From Micrococcaceae bacterium Sec5.8 (GTDB taxonomy: Bacteria > Actinomycetota > Actinomycetes > Actinomycetales > Micrococcaceae), in the NCBI GenBank assembly GCA_039636775.1, contig CP143429.1, positions 2,480,001 through 2,544,000 of the forward strand: 64,000 nt of DNA, given 5' to 3'. Shown here piece by piece: positions 53,829 through 64,000 of the stretch. The position numbers and the translations under genes are program-made. Numbering within the stretch: the first letter of the stretch is position 1; the number at the start of each line of letters is the position of its first letter. The notes below the pieces were generated by a model that worked only from the letters and a program-made list of their open reading frames with translations, had not been told where the DNA came from and searched no databases.

Positions 53829-53985
53829 GTTTGTGTGGCGGCCCTCTGGCACTGCACCCGTCTGCGGGGTCCGGAGGCGGAGACCAGCCGACAGCGCCCG
53901 GTCACAGCTTTCGTCCGGACTGGTCATCTAGAATGGGCCTGTTCCGCAGCCGGCGGTCCACCAGTCCCCCGAGGTGATGCCCGAA

Positions 53986-55728
53986 GTGCCCAGACGAACA
54001 CTGCCCAGCCGTACCGCGCGCCCCAGCACTGCCAGCGGCATGCAGGCCCGCGGGCCGCGGTCCAGTGCGGTGCGCCGCGTTGCAGCCGGTCTCGGCGCTA
54101 TGCTCCTGATGCTGCCTCTGGCCGCCTGCACCGGAAGCCCCGGCCCGGGGCCGGGCTCCGCCACGGCGTCGGGCAGCCCCACGGCGGCCGCCCCCAGCGC
54201 CGTCTTCACGTTCGGCACCGCCTCCCGGCCGCTGGGGCTTGACCCCGCCGTCGTCTCGGACACCGAGTCCTACCGGATCACGCGCCAGGTCCTGGAAGGG
54301 CTCGTCGGCGTTGACCAGACCACCGGGCAGCCCACGCCGCTGCTGGCCACGGAGTGGAGCTCCAGCGAGGACGGCCGCGCCTACACATTCAAGCTCCGCG
54401 ACAGCGTCCTCTTCCAGGACGGGACAACCCTCGACGCCGCTGCGGTCTGCAGCAACTTCAACCGCTGGTTCAACTTCCCCGAATCCCTGCGCCAGCAGGC
54501 TCCGGGAACCACCTTCAAGGGCGTTTTCAAAGCCCACGCCGACCAGGCCTCCCTCTCCATCTTCAAGGGCTGCACCGCGTTGGCCCCGGACAACGTGCGG
54601 ATCGACCTGACCCAGCCCTTCACCGGGTTCCTGCAGGCCCTCACGCTGCCCGCCTTCGCCATCTCTTCGCCCCAGGCCCTCACGTCCCAGACAGCGGACC
54701 AGCTCAACCAGAGCCGCGACGGCCAGCCGATCTCCGCCTACGGCCTCCACCCCGTGGGAACCGGTCCGTACGTCCTGAGCTCCTGGGATCCGGAAAGCAT
54801 CACGCTGTCCAGCAACAAGGACTACTGGGGGGACAAGGGCCAGATCGGCACCATCAAGTTCGTCACCTACGACCACACCCAGACCCGGATGCAGGCCCTG
54901 CTCGACGGCAAGATTGACGCCTATGACGCCGTGACCGTCGACAACTTCGACCAACTCGTCAAGCGTGGGCAGCAAATCATCCAGCGCGATCCTTTCTCCG
55001 TGATGTATCTGGGCATGAACCAGGAAGTGCCCATCCTGCAGAACCTTAAGGTCCGCCAGGCGATCGAAATGGCACTGGACAAAGACACCGTGATCCGCCG
55101 GTTCTTCATCGACAACACCGCGCAGGCGACGCAGTTCGTTCCGCCCAAGCTCAGCGGCTTCAACAACAACGCCCCGGCCCTGGGCCACAACCCGGACAAA
55201 GCCAAGGAGCTGCTGGCCGAAGCCGGTTACAAGGGGGAGGAACTGAAGTTCTACTATCCCCTGAACGCCACCCGGCCCTATCTGCCGACGCCGGAAAAGG
55301 TGTACGCGGAAATCAGCAAACAACTGACCGCCATCGGCCTCAACATCAAGCCGGTACCGGTCGAGTGGTCGGACGGCTACCTGCAAAAAGTCACCTCCCC
55401 CGGCGACCACGCCCTTCACCTGCTGGGCTGGAACGGTTCCTACTCCGATCCGGACAACTTCGTGGGCCCGCTCTTCGGCGAAAAAACGGGCGAATTCGGG
55501 TACCAGGACCCGCAGGTCTTCTCCAAGATCGCCCGGGCCCGGGGCCTGCCCGAGGGCAAGGAACGGACGGAGCAGTACCAGACCATCAATGCGCAGATCG
55601 CTGCCACGGTACCGGCTGTGCCGATCGCGTTCCCGATCTCAGCCCTGGCGCTCTCGGACCGGGTGCTGAAGTATCCGGCGTCGCCGGTCCTGAATGAAGT
55701 TTTTACGAAGGTCGAGCTGAAGCCTTGA
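53986..55728 (+). CDS. ABC transporter substrate-binding lipoprotein (family 5, oligopeptide/nickel type)
   Basis: 580 residues from GTG 53986, which has GAGGTGATG nine bases upstream; GTG 53974 and ATG 53977 lie within that site. Lipobox LPLAACTG (Cys about 48). The family 5 fold is clear: [35 protein letters not shown] and [44 protein letters not shown], and [14 protein letters not shown] near the C-terminus. It would capture peptides outside the membrane for a Dpp/Opp-type transporter, but no permease or ATPase gene is next to it in the window, so its partner is elsewhere (an orphan binding protein). Confidence 0.92.
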   Translation: MPRRTLPSRTARPSTASGMQARGPRSSAVRRVAAGLGAMLLMLPLAACTGSPGPGPGSATASGSPTAAAPSAVFTFGTASRPLGLDPAVVSDTESYRITRQVLEGLVGVDQTTGQPTPLLATEWSSSEDGRAYTFKLRDSVLFQDGTTLDAAAVCSNFNRWFNFPESLRQQAPGTTFKGVFKAHADQASLSIFKGCTALAPDNVRIDLTQPFTGFLQALTLPAFAISSPQALTSQTADQLNQSRDGQPISAYGLHPVGTGPYVLSSWDPESITLSSNKDYWGDKGQIGTIKFVTYDHTQTRMQALLDGKIDAYDAVTVDNFDQLVKRGQQIIQRDPFSVMYLGMNQEVPILQNLKVRQAIEMALDKDTVIRRFFIDNTAQATQFVPPKLSGFNNNAPALGHNPDKAKELLAEAGYKGEELKFYYPLNATRPYLPTPEKVYAEISKQLTAIGLNIKPVPVEWSDGYLQKVTSPGDHALHLLGWNGSYSDPDNFVGPLFGEKTGEFGYQDPQVFSKIARARGLPEGKERTEQYQTINAQIAATVPAVPIAFPISALALSDRVLKYPASPVLNEVFTKVELKP

Positions 55729-55807
55729 CGGGTGGAGCCAATTTCAGTTAGAGGGCTGTGCGGGGATATTCTGTGACAGCCAGACCCGCTGCTATCGGAG
55801 ACTGATT

Positions 55808-57310
55808 GTGACTTTCATTTCCAAGACCCAACATGCCGACGTCGTCCTGATTGGCGGCGGCATCATGAGCGCCACGCTCGGTGCCTTCCTCAAGCAGCTC
55901 GAGCCGAACTGGACCATATCCCTGTTCGAGAAGCTGGACGAGCCGGGTCTGGAAAGCTCCGACCCGTGGAACAACGCCGGTACCGGACACGCCGCGCTGT
56001 GTGAGCTTAATTACTCCCCCGCAGCCAAAGACGGCTCGGTGAACCCCGCCAAGGCACTCCTGATCAACGAGCAGTTCCAGCTCTCGCGCCAGTTCTGGTC
56101 CCACCTCGTCACGAACGGCATGATCGGCTCCCCCAAGGGCTTCATCAACACCGTTCCGCACATGAGCTTCGTCATCGGCGACGAAAACGCCAAATTCCTG
56201 CGCACCCGCTACGAGGCCCTCAAGCCGAACCCGCTGTTCCGCTCGATGGAATACTCCGAGGACCACGCACAAATCGCCAAATGGGCCCCGCTGATCGTTA
56301 AAGGCCGGGACCCGAAGCAACGGATCGCCGCCACCCGCGCCGCGGAAGGCACCGACGTCGACTTCGGCGCCCTCACCCGCGAGTTGACCACCTACCTCGG
56401 GAACAACGGCGTAGAGGTCAACTACGGCCACACCGTGGCCGACATCAAGCGCGCGTCCGACGGCGGCTGGGACCTCGCGCTCAAGCACCCCCAGTCCGGA
56501 GAGCGCGGCTCCATCCACGCCAAGTTCGTCTTCGTGGGTGCCGGCGGTGGCGCCCTGCACCTCCTTCAGGCTTCGGGCATTCCCGAGAGCAAGGGGTACG
56601 GCGGATTCCCGGTTTCCGGGCAGTTCTTCCGCTGCACCGACGAGTCGCTCGCGGCCCAGCACGGCGCCAAGGTCTATGGCCAGGCGTCCGTGGGCGCCCC
56701 GCCCATGTCCGTCCCGCACCTGGACACCCGTTACGTCAACGGCAAACGTTCCCTGCTGTTCGGCCCGTACGCCGGCTTCTCCACGAACTTCCTGAAGCAG
56801 GGCTCGTATTTGGATTTGCCGCTGTCCATCCGCCCGTCCAACATCATCCCGATGCTGGCCGTGGCCAAGGACAACATGGACCTCACCGCCTACCTGGTCA
56901 AGGAAGTCGCCAAGCGGCACGGCGCCAAGGTCGAAGCCTTGCGCGAATATTACCCGGCCGCGCAGGACGGCGACTGGGAACTCATTACCGCCGGCCAGCG
57001 TGTACAGATCATCAAGAAGGACCCGAAGAAGGGCGGGGTGCTGCAGTTCGGCACGGAGGTCATCGCCGGCCGCGACGGCTCCATCGGCGCCCTGCTCGGC
57101 GCGTCCCCCGGGGCGTCCACGGCGGTGCCGATCATGATCGAACTGCTGCAGAGGTCCTTCCCGAGGCAGTTCAAGGGCTGGCAGCCCAGGTTCAAGGAGA
57201 TGATGCCCGGTTATGGCGTCAAGCTCAACGAGAACCCGGACCTCGCTGCCCAGCTCGAAGCCGCCACGGCCAAGACGCTGCAGCTGGAAACGGTTTCCAC
57301 GCGCAACTGA
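55808..57310 (+). CDS. mqo: Malate:quinone oxidoreductase
   Basis: 500 residues, GTG start at 55808 with GGAG eight bases upstream. FAD-dependent membrane-associated enzyme of the citric acid cycle that passes electrons from malate to quinone. Motifs: [19 protein letters not shown] (FAD), [19 protein letters not shown], the substrate region [31 protein letters not shown] and the C-terminal [19 protein letters not shown]. It stands alone between an orphan binding protein and the RND gene. Confidence 0.97.
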   Translation: MTFISKTQHADVVLIGGGIMSATLGAFLKQLEPNWTISLFEKLDEPGLESSDPWNNAGTGHAALCELNYSPAAKDGSVNPAKALLINEQFQLSRQFWSHLVTNGMIGSPKGFINTVPHMSFVIGDENAKFLRTRYEALKPNPLFRSMEYSEDHAQIAKWAPLIVKGRDPKQRIAATRAAEGTDVDFGALTRELTTYLGNNGVEVNYGHTVADIKRASDGGWDLALKHPQSGERGSIHAKFVFVGAGGGALHLLQASGIPESKGYGGFPVSGQFFRCTDESLAAQHGAKVYGQASVGAPPMSVPHLDTRYVNGKRSLLFGPYAGFSTNFLKQGSYLDLPLSIRPSNIIPMLAVAKDNMDLTAYLVKEVAKRHGAKVEALREYYPAAQDGDWELITAGQRVQIIKKDPKKGGVLQFGTEVIAGRDGSIGALLGASPGASTAVPIMIELLQRSFPRQFKGWQPRFKEMMPGYGVKLNENPDLAAQLEAATAKTLQLETVSTRN

Positions 57311-57380
57311 TGCCCGCTCCGGGTTGCGGCAGGTTTGATCGCTTAGAAGAACGTCCGTCGACCCACCAGGAGAGCATCAG

Positions 57381-60300
57381 ATGTTTCGGCTTGCAAAGTT
57401 GTCGCTGGCCAACCGGGCCCTGATCGCGCTGATCACCGTCTTTGCGTCGGTCTTCGGAGTGATCACCATGTCCTCGCTGAAGCAGGAACTCATTCCGTCC
57501 ATTGAGTTCCCGCAGATCACGGTGATCACGTCCATGCCAGGGGCCTCCCCCGAAGTGGTGGACAAGCAGGTCAGCGGCCCGCTGGAAACGGCGCTCAACG
57601 GCGTCGAGGGCCTGGAGTCGACGTCGTCGACCTCCCGCAACGGCGTATCCCAGATCAGCATGGCCTTCACCTACGGATCGAACCTGGACCGCGCCCGGAA
57701 CCAGATCGACCGGGCCATCTCCAATGCCAAGCGGACGCTGCCCGACGACGTCCAGCCGCAGGCAATCGCAGGCAGCATCAGCGATTTCCCGATCGTTTTC
57801 CTCGCGGTTTCCTCGGACAAGCCCCTCAGCGAGCTCAACGCCGACCTGGCCCGGCTCACCGTTCCGCGGCTGCAAAAGCTCGACGGCGTCCGCGGTGCCG
57901 AGGTGACCGGCGGCGCCACCCAGCACATCAGCATCCTGCCCCGCCCCGACGCCATGACCGCCTCCGGTGCCAGCATCCAGTCCATCAGCGACGCGCTGAA
58001 AAACAACGGCGCCCTGGTTCCGGCCGGCACCATCGAGGAGCAGGGCAAGACGCTTTCGCTGCAAATCGGCAGCCCCGTGGACTCACTTGACGCCATCAAG
58101 GCTCTGCCGCTGGGCGGCGCCAAGAACGCCGCCACCATTGGCAGCGTCGCGGACGTCAGCATCGCCGAGGACGCCCGCACCTCGATCACCCGGACCAACG
58201 GCAAGGAAACCCTGGCCCTGTCCGTCACCAAGAAGCCCGAGGGCGACACGGTCGGGATTTCGCATGCGGTGAAAGACTCCATCCCCCAACTGGAAGCCGA
58301 GCTCGGCTCCAACGCCCGGTTCACACCGATTTTCGACCAGGCCCCGTTCATCGAGAAATCCATCAAGGACCTGACCACCGAGGGCCTGCTCGGACTGGGC
58401 TTCGCCGTCGCCGTGATCCTGCTGTTCCTGATGTCCGTCCGCGCCACCCTCGTCACCGCCATCTCCATCCCGCTGTCCCTGCTGATCACCTTCATCGGCC
58501 TCTCGGCCACGGGGTACTCGCTGAATATCCTGACGCTGGGCGCGCTCACCATCGCGATTGGCCGGGTGGTGGATGACTCGATCGTGGTGATCGAAAACAT
58601 CAAGCGCCACCTAAGCTACGGCGAAGCTAAGATCACCGCGATCCAGACCTCCATCCGCGAAGTTGCCGGGGCCATCACCGCATCGACGCTCACCACGGTG
58701 GCGGTCTTCCTGCCGATCGCGTTTGTGGCCGGGCTCGCCGGTGAGCTGTTCCGGCCGTTCGCGCTGACCGTCACCATCGCCCTGCTGTCCTCGCTCCTGG
58801 TGTCCCTGACCATTGTCCCGGTGCTGGCCTATTGGTTCCTGCGGAACCCCGCCGACAAGGCGGGCATAGCCGGGGTAGCGGTTTCGCAGGGATCCGCGGT
58901 GCAGGGGAGGTCAGCCCGGGAGGTTGCCGAGGCTGCCGAGGAAGCGGAGCAGCGCACGGTCCTGCAGCGCGGCTACCTGCCCGTCCTGACCAAAACCCAG
59001 AAGCACCCGGTGGTGACCCTGATCGCGGCCCTTCTGGTCCTCGGCGGCACTGCGGCCATGACGCCGCTGCTGGCCACCGACCTGCTGGGCAACTCCGGCG
59101 AAAACAGTATGACCGTGCGGCAGGCACTCCCGGCCGGCACCAGCCTGGCCGAGGCCGGCGCCTCAGCCATCAAGGTCGAGGAAGTGCTGCGCGGGATCGA
59201 CGGCGTCAAGGACGTCCAGGTCACCACCGGCAACGCCCAGTCCGGCTTCTCCGCGCTGCTCTCCGCCGGAGCCTCAAGCTCCAGCTTCACCGTGGTCACC
59301 GAGTCAAAAGCCAATCAGGGCAAACTCAAGGAAGCCGTCCGCAGCGAACTCGCCGCGATTCCGGATTCCGGCAAAATCACCGTGGGTTCGCAGCAGGGCG
59401 GTTTTGGTACGTCCTCCACGGTCGACATCACACTCAAGGCGGCCACCACGGCGGACCTCCGCACCGCCAGCGACGCCATGGTTAAGGCCATGGACGGCGT
59501 CCCCGGCTCTTCTGAAGTGGCGACCAACCTCGCCGCCAGCCAGCCGGTGGTGCAGGTCAAAGTGGACCGCGCCAAGACCGTTGCTGCCGGGCTGTCCGAG
59601 CAGCAGGTGGCCGGCGTACTCGCCTCCACCATCAGTCCCGTCCCCGCCGGAACGGTCCGCATCGATACCAACGACTTCCCGGTCCGTATCGGCGAGGGTA
59701 CCCGCTTCGCCAGCATCGATGCCGTCCGGCAGACCCCGCTGCCGACGGCGGCCGGTCCCGTGCCGTTGTCCAGCATCGCGACCGTGGAGCAGGTGGACGT
59801 CCCCGTCTCGATCACCGCCAGCAACGGACAGCGGACCGCCCGGGTGTCCATCACGCCGTCGGGCGCCAATCTCGGCGCGGTCAGCACCGAGGTCCAGGCC
59901 CGGCTCAAGACCGTCCAGCTGCCCCCGGGCGTCACCGCAGAGATTGGCGGTGCCACCACGCAGCAGGCCGAATCCTTCAGCCAGCTGGGCCTGGCCTTGC
60001 TCGCTGCCATCGCAATCGTCTACGTGATCATGGTGGCGGCGTTCAAATCGCTCATCCAGCCGCTGATCCTGCTGGTCTCTGTCCCCTTCGCGGCCACCGG
60101 CGCCATCGGGCTGCTGCTGATCACGAAGGTGCCGCTGGGCCTGCCCTCCCTGATCGGCATGCTGATGCTGGTGGGCATTGTGGTGACGAACGCGATTGTG
60201 CTGATTGACCTCATCAACCAGTACCGCCAGCCGCGGAACGGCTCCCCGGGAATGTCGGTGGCGGACGCGATCACCCACGGCGCCCGCCAGCGCCTCCGGC

Positions 60301-60653
60301 CGATTTTGATGACGGCCCTGGCCACCGTGTTCGCCTTGACGCCGATGGCACTGGGGCTCACCGGCGGCGGCGGCTTCATCTCCCAGCCGCTCGCCATTGT
60401 GGTGATCGGCGGCCTGATTTCCTCCACGGCCCTCACACTGGTGCTGGTGCCGGTGCTCTACCGCCTCGTGGAGGGGCGGCGGGAACGCAAGACGCTGGCC
60501 AGGGCGGCAGCGGGGGCCGGATCGGATGCGCAGGACGGTGCACGGACAGGTTCCGCCCCGTCCCGCGGCCGCCGGGCCGCGCCGGGTGCCGTCCCGGACG
60601 ACTTCCCGGATGACGTCCCCGACGGCGCCCGGGTCCCCACCGGCTCGCACTGA
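57381..60653 (+). CDS. RND superfamily efflux transporter (HAE1/SwrC-like)
   Basis: 1090 residues, with AGGAG eight bases before ATG 57381. The full HAE-RND layout is present: first helix ALIALITVFASVFGVIT, large outer loop to about 335, helices 2-6 (LGLGFAVAVILLFLMSVRAT and others) with the proton-relay GRVVDDSIVVIENIKRHL at about 393-410, a second outer loop to about 865, then helices 8-12 with VGIVVTNAIVLIDLINQY. Relatives in Gram-positive bacteria (YerP/SwrC) export surfactin-like lipopeptides and other amphiphiles without outer-membrane parts. No adaptor gene is beside it. The C-terminal tail is charged and Gly/Pro-rich. Substrate unknown. Confidence 0.93.
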   Translation: MFRLAKLSLANRALIALITVFASVFGVITMSSLKQELIPSIEFPQITVITSMPGASPEVVDKQVSGPLETALNGVEGLESTSSTSRNGVSQISMAFTYGSNLDRARNQIDRAISNAKRTLPDDVQPQAIAGSISDFPIVFLAVSSDKPLSELNADLARLTVPRLQKLDGVRGAEVTGGATQHISILPRPDAMTASGASIQSISDALKNNGALVPAGTIEEQGKTLSLQIGSPVDSLDAIKALPLGGAKNAATIGSVADVSIAEDARTSITRTNGKETLALSVTKKPEGDTVGISHAVKDSIPQLEAELGSNARFTPIFDQAPFIEKSIKDLTTEGLLGLGFAVAVILLFLMSVRATLVTAISIPLSLLITFIGLSATGYSLNILTLGALTIAIGRVVDDSIVVIENIKRHLSYGEAKITAIQTSIREVAGAITASTLTTVAVFLPIAFVAGLAGELFRPFALTVTIALLSSLLVSLTIVPVLAYWFLRNPADKAGIAGVAVSQGSAVQGRSAREVAEAAEEAEQRTVLQRGYLPVLTKTQKHPVVTLIAALLVLGGTAAMTPLLATDLLGNSGENSMTVRQALPAGTSLAEAGASAIKVEEVLRGIDGVKDVQVTTGNAQSGFSALLSAGASSSSFTVVTESKANQGKLKEAVRSELAAIPDSGKITVGSQQGGFGTSSTVDITLKAATTADLRTASDAMVKAMDGVPGSSEVATNLAASQPVVQVKVDRAKTVAAGLSEQQVAGVLASTISPVPAGTVRIDTNDFPVRIGEGTRFASIDAVRQTPLPTAAGPVPLSSIATVEQVDVPVSITASNGQRTARVSITPSGANLGAVSTEVQARLKTVQLPPGVTAEIGGATTQQAESFSQLGLALLAAIAIVYVIMVAAFKSLIQPLILLVSVPFAATGAIGLLLITKVPLGLPSLIGMLMLVGIVVTNAIVLIDLINQYRQPRNGSPGMSVADAITHGARQRLRPILMTALATVFALTPMALGLTGGGGFISQPLAIVVIGGLISSTALTLVLVPVLYRLVEGRRERKTLARAAAGAGSDAQDGARTGSAPSRGRRAAPGAVPDDFPDDVPDGARVPTGSH

Positions 60654-60695
60654 GCCTGCGGGGACCGGCGCAGGCCGCCGGTCAGCTCCGGAGTG

Positions 60696-63600
60696 TCAGA
60701 CCCGGATTTCAGACCCTGACCGTGCTGTGGCGCCGTTGCTGCTGTGGCGCCGTTGCGTATGGGCGCCGTGGCGGGGCCTCGAGGACTTCAGGGGCCGGCC
60801 CGAGGCATCGGTCAAGGCCCGGTGCTTGGGCCCCCGGTTGGCCCGCGTGGGACGCTTGCCGCCCGGGGACAGGACCTCGCGGGCCGGGTTGCCGACGTAG
60901 GAGGTGCCTTCCGGAACGTCCTCGCCCTTCATCAGGAGAGCGTCGGCCCGCAGTGTGGATCCGTCGTGCATGGTCGCCCCGTAGTTGATCCAGACATCCA
61001 CCCCCAGGCTGCAGCGGTCGCCGATCATCACATAGTCGGACTTGAACGTGCCGTCTTCCATGGAATGGCCCTGGATCGTTGCTCCTTCGTTGAACGTACA
61101 GTCATCGCCGATCGTCACGAGGGTTTTTTCCGGGATGGTCGCCCCGGCGTCGTACAGCCGCTTACCGACCTTGACGCCCAGGAGTCTCCACATCAGGGGT
61201 TTGAACGGTGTCCCGTTGAACCGGGGCACGACGAGCAGTTTCCAGAGCCGTTCGTGCCGCCAGAAGTAACCGTCGTAGATGGAGCAGAATTGGGGCCTGA
61301 GTCCGCGGAAGCCCATCACTGACCGCTCCACCAGGGCGGTGACCAGGATCCGGAACACCAGCAGCGCCAGCATGGCCAGGGCAACCGCCAGGACGCCAAG
61401 GAAGCTGTAGGCCGTCACCGCGACGGCGGAGGCTATCGTGGCCGTAAACAGCAGGACCCAGCGAACGGCCAGGAAATACACCATGCTCATAATGTTGTGC
61501 CGGTTCTTGGCCGGAAGCTCCCGGTTTTTTGCCTCCTCCATGGCCTTGTCATCGAATTGGGCGTCCCGCTGCACGGACCGGGGAATTTCAAACGGGGGCG
61601 AACCGAGCAGACCCACGTCCCGCCGCGATGGTCCGTCGATCGGCACCATGACTTTCGTCGCGAGCAGGACGTTCTGCCCCACATGCGCACCGATGGGAAA
61701 GGTGATGTGGTTTCCGAGGAAGTTCCGGCCGGCGATGTGGACCGTGGACAGGCGGAACGATGAGCTCGTGTAATCGGCGTTCATCATATTGAGCCCGTCC
61801 GCGACCATGGTTCCCGTTCCGACGTCGCACAGGAACGGTGACTCGTGCCCCAGGGTGGGTCCGAAGTTTGATCCGGTCTGTTCCACCTTGTTCAGGTTCC
61901 AGCCGAGGGCCAACAGGTAAGGCACGATGTAGGAGCTGTCGCCGAAGAGATCCTTGTAGAACCGGACGTTGGAAAGCCGGGCAATGAGCCGATGGACCGA
62001 AAAGTGCCAGCCGTAGAGCGGATACACGACATCCGGCGTGAGGAAGCGGCGCAGGATCCGCGGAATGCAGACCACGGCCACCAGGCCAGTGAACAGCCCG
62101 ACGATGAACAGCACCAGCGACACGGCCAGCGCATCGGCGAAGAACGACATCGCACCCAGCTGCAGGTGCCCGGTGGCCAGGTATGGCTGCAGCAGTACTG
62201 CCAGCCCCAGCACGGCGGCCGGTACCACCAGCACCAGGCGGTTTGTCAGTTGCAGCAGGCTGTAGATCACCCGCCTGCGGGTGCTGCAGTCCGCTGCGGG
62301 AACGCGCCGGTAATTGGTGCTGGTGCGCACAGCCGGCGAGCCGTGCCAGACCTGGCCGGCTGGGACCGCCTGCGCGGCCTGCAGTGAGGAGGCATGCCCG
62401 AGCTGGCTGTCGTCGCCCATGGTCGTACCGATGTCCAGCGTGGTCCGCTCCGACACGTAGACGTTGCTTCCCAGCGTCACGGTGCCCTTCTCAATCATTC
62501 CCGAACGCGCCCGGTAGCACAGGAACGAGGCGTTCTTATTGATGACGGTGTTATCGCCAATGGTGAGCAGGTCAGGGCACGCCGGGACCATCCGGGAAAG
62601 GATCACCACGCCTTTGCCGATCTTGGCCCCCATGAGCCGCAGGTACAGGACATACAACGGCGAGCCGGCAAACAGGACGAGCGGATTGGCCCGGGTGAGG
62701 GTCTTGACCGCCCAGAACCGCAGGTAATCCGGACTCCAGATCCGGATGGTGCCCGGCTTCCACCGGCCAACGAGCAGCCATTTGGCGATGATCGGGGTCA
62801 CGGACAGCACCACGAACATGGCTACACCGAACCCGATGGATCGCAGCCACATCTCCAGGAGTCCGTTGCCTCCCGAAGTCCACTCGTATCCGATAATCAG
62901 GATCCAGGCGGCGTACATCATGAAGCCCAGAAAGCACAGGAACTGGACAGCCCCGCAGAAGGCGTACTGGAACGAACTGACCGGCGGCGGCGGTACCGGC
63001 AGCACCACGTCTGCCTCGGGCCCGGTGGTGCCCAGGGCGGCTTCGAGGTGCCGGGCTTCCAGGCACGCCGCAAGTTGCCGCACGGTGGGGCACTCGTAGA
63101 TGTCCTGCATGGCTGCCGGCGGCAGGGCGGTCTCTTTCCGGATGCGGGCGCAATAGTGCGCCATCAGCAGGGAATCGGCACCGAGGTCGTTGAAGAAATG
63201 GGCATCGGTGGACACCTTCTCCAGCCCCAGCACGGCCTGAAGCTGCTCGGCCAGGGCTTCTTCAGCCGCGGTCACCGGTGCGGTGAACGCTCCGGAAACC
63301 GTTCGGCTGATCCGGTTTTCCGGACGTGGCAGGCTCTTCCGGTCCACCTTGTCGCTGGCCATCATGGGAATGGTCCGGAGTTCCTCAAAGTAGGCGGGGA
63401 CCATGTACCCGGGGAGCCTGGTGCGCAGCATCCGGTGGAGCTCATGGACATCGACGTCCATGACGTCCGGGCGGAGGGTGAAATAGGCGGCGAGTTCTAC
63501 GGATCCTTGCTCGGGTTCAAACGTTTGGACCACGGCCTGTGCGATGCCCGGCAGCTGCACGAGAACGGACTCTATTTCGCTCAGCTCGATGCGGTAGCCC

Positions 63601-64000
63601 CGGATTTTGACCTGCGTGTCGATCCGGCCAAAGTACTCAAGTTCACCGGCGTCGTTGATCCTGCCGAGGTCCCCGGTCCGGTAGATCCGGCCGGAGGGGT
63701 TGTTCTCGATGCCCAGGAAATCCGGGATGAACGCCCGTTCGGTGAGGTCGGGCCGGTTCACATACCCCCGCGCCAGCCCCACCCCGGCAAGACCGATTTC
63801 GCCCATTTCACCGGGCGGCAATGCCCGGAGCCCGTCGGCGTCGACGATGATGGCGGTGTAGGTGGGCAGTGGCACGCCCAGGGACACGGGCGTGTCCGGA
63901 TCGAGGAGCGACCAGGTGGCCGTCACGGTCGCCTCGGTCGGGCCGTAGACGTTCAGGAAGCGAAGGCCCGGCCGGTGCCAGCGCAGAACGAGGTCCCGGG
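60696..64000 (-). CDS. Pls/PosA-type membrane-bound nonribosomal peptide synthetase, 5' part outside the window
   Basis: The frame is open to the right edge, with 1100 residues visible. They start inside an adenylation domain: A5 NVYGPTEATVTATW, A7 GRIYRTGDLGR, A8 FGRIDTQVKIRGYRIELSE and A10 SDKVDRKSLP. A carrier domain follows with the phosphopantetheine Ser in NDLGADSLLMAHY. The rest has about six hydrophobic helices that alternate with three soluble blocks rich in hexapeptide (left-handed beta-helix) repeats, e.g. LTIGDNTVINKNASFLCY and VTIGDDCTFNEGATIQGHSM. This A-T-TM-C-like order is that of epsilon-poly-lysine synthetase (Pls) and its relatives, which make homopoly-amino acids at the membrane. 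A basic 60-residue tail ends the protein. The specificity residues are outside the window, so the monomer is unknown. Confidence 0.88.
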   Translation of the reverse strand, partial: RDLVLRWHRPGLRFLNVYGPTEATVTATWSLLDPDTPVSLGVPLPTYTAIIVDADGLRALPPGEMGEIGLAGVGLARGYVNRPDLTERAFIPDFLGIENNPSGRIYRTGDLGRINDAGELEYFGRIDTQVKIRGYRIELSEIESVLVQLPGIAQAVVQTFEPEQGSVELAAYFTLRPDVMDVDVHELHRMLRTRLPGYMVPAYFEELRTIPMMASDKVDRKSLPRPENRISRTVSGAFTAPVTAAEEALAEQLQAVLGLEKVSTDAHFFNDLGADSLLMAHYCARIRKETALPPAAMQDIYECPTVRQLAACLEARHLEAALGTTGPEADVVLPVPPPPVSSFQYAFCGAVQFLCFLGFMMYAAWILIIGYEWTSGGNGLLEMWLRSIGFGVAMFVVLSVTPIIAKWLLVGRWKPGTIRIWSPDYLRFWAVKTLTRANPLVLFAGSPLYVLYLRLMGAKIGKGVVILSRMVPACPDLLTIGDNTVINKNASFLCYRARSGMIEKGTVTLGSNVYVSERTTLDIGTTMGDDSQLGHASSLQAAQAVPAGQVWHGSPAVRTSTNYRRVPAADCSTRRRVIYSLLQLTNRLVLVVPAAVLGLAVLLQPYLATGHLQLGAMSFFADALAVSLVLFIVGLFTGLVAVVCIPRILRRFLTPDVVYPLYGWHFSVHRLIARLSNVRFYKDLFGDSSYIVPYLLALGWNLNKVEQTGSNFGPTLGHESPFLCDVGTGTMVADGLNMMNADYTSSSFRLSTVHIAGRNFLGNHITFPIGAHVGQNVLLATKVMVPIDGPSRRDVGLLGSPPFEIPRSVQRDAQFDDKAMEEAKNRELPAKNRHNIMSMVYFLAVRWVLLFTATIASAVAVTAYSFLGVLAVALAMLALLVFRILVTALVERSVMGFRGLRPQFCSIYDGYFWRHERLWKLLVVPRFNGTPFKPLMWRLLGVKVGKRLYDAGATIPEKTLVTIGDDCTFNEGATIQGHSMEDGTFKSDYVMIGDRCSLGVDVWINYGATMHDGSTLRADALLMKGEDVPEGTSYVGNPAREVLSPGGKRPTRANRGPKHRALTDASGRPLKSSRPRHGAHTQRRHSSNGATARSGSEIRV

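Noticed and set aside
53902..55419. Minus-strand open frame of 505 codons
   Set aside because: Antisense of the substrate-binding protein gene, which has a lipobox and family motifs.

Overview
This is a GC-rich actinobacterial chromosome segment, most likely from Arthrobacter, Pseudarthrobacter or a close Micrococcaceae relative. The evidence is the order ddl-gpsA-plsC-murA and leuCD with a divergent IclR regulator (LtbR/NdgR type), frequent GTG/TTG starts, an LAxTG-like cell-wall sorting signal, DUF3515 beside ddl, a mycothiol-lineage gene set and actinobacterial secreted proteins with Ig-like repeats. I see no insertion sequence, integrase, phage gene, rRNA or CRISPR array; the window is mostly core genome with some accessory surface genes.

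Layout. (1) 1-10.2 kb, minus strand: a cell-surface glycopolymer operon. It holds an LCP ligase, a proline-rich wall-anchored protein, two GT4 glycosyltransferases, a TagGH/Wzm-Wzt type ABC exporter, a two-domain glycosyltransferase, a WecC-type UDP-ManNAc dehydrogenase and a gene cut by the left edge. (2) 10.3-15.2 kb: DUF3515 lipoprotein, then murA-plsC-gpsA-ddl on the minus strand (peptidoglycan and phospholipid precursors). (3) 15.4-16.8 kb: secreted repeat protein with a nearly perfect 351-bp internal duplication. (4) 16.9-19.8 kb: leuCD with divergent ltbR and a palindromic operator between them. (5) 19.8-23.8 kb: DUF1697 protein and a pair of overlapping dynamin-like GTPase genes. (6) 23.9-26.0 kb: tRNA-Glu, tRNA-Gln and a secreted sialate-O-acetylesterase-like SGNH hydrolase carrying three copies of the same 90-residue Ig-like repeat seen at 16 kb. 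(7) 26.2-30.4 kb: HAD hydrolase, gltX, a small membrane protein, FAH-family hydrolase and metallo-beta-lactamase-fold hydrolase. (8) 30.5-46.7 kb: a branched-chain amino acid and serine region, all minus strand: ilvE, leuB, metG, a MacB-like ABC transporter, serA, ilvC, ilvN, ilvB, ilvD and a LysR regulator. ilvB is preceded by a leader peptide and an attenuator hairpin. (9) 46.8-55.7 kb: membrane protein, sugar-dehydrogenase-like lipoprotein, tRNA-Lys, DUF805 protein, a region of small doubtful genes, MarR regulator, Bcp peroxiredoxin, tRNA-Leu, fasciclin lipoprotein with a SigK-like promoter and an oligopeptide-type binding protein. (10) 55.8-64 kb: mqo, a lone RND exporter and the 3' part of a Pls/PosA-type NRPS running off the right edge.

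The genes cooperate as three main units: surface polymer synthesis/export/attachment, Ile/Leu/Val/Ser synthesis, and wall precursor synthesis. The best candidates for new biology are the exporter-linked two-domain glycosyltransferase, the membrane-embedded NRPS, the ilvB attenuator with a possibly leaderless leader peptide, and the SigK-like promoter of the fasciclin gene. No database search was possible, so family names rest on recognised motifs and context.
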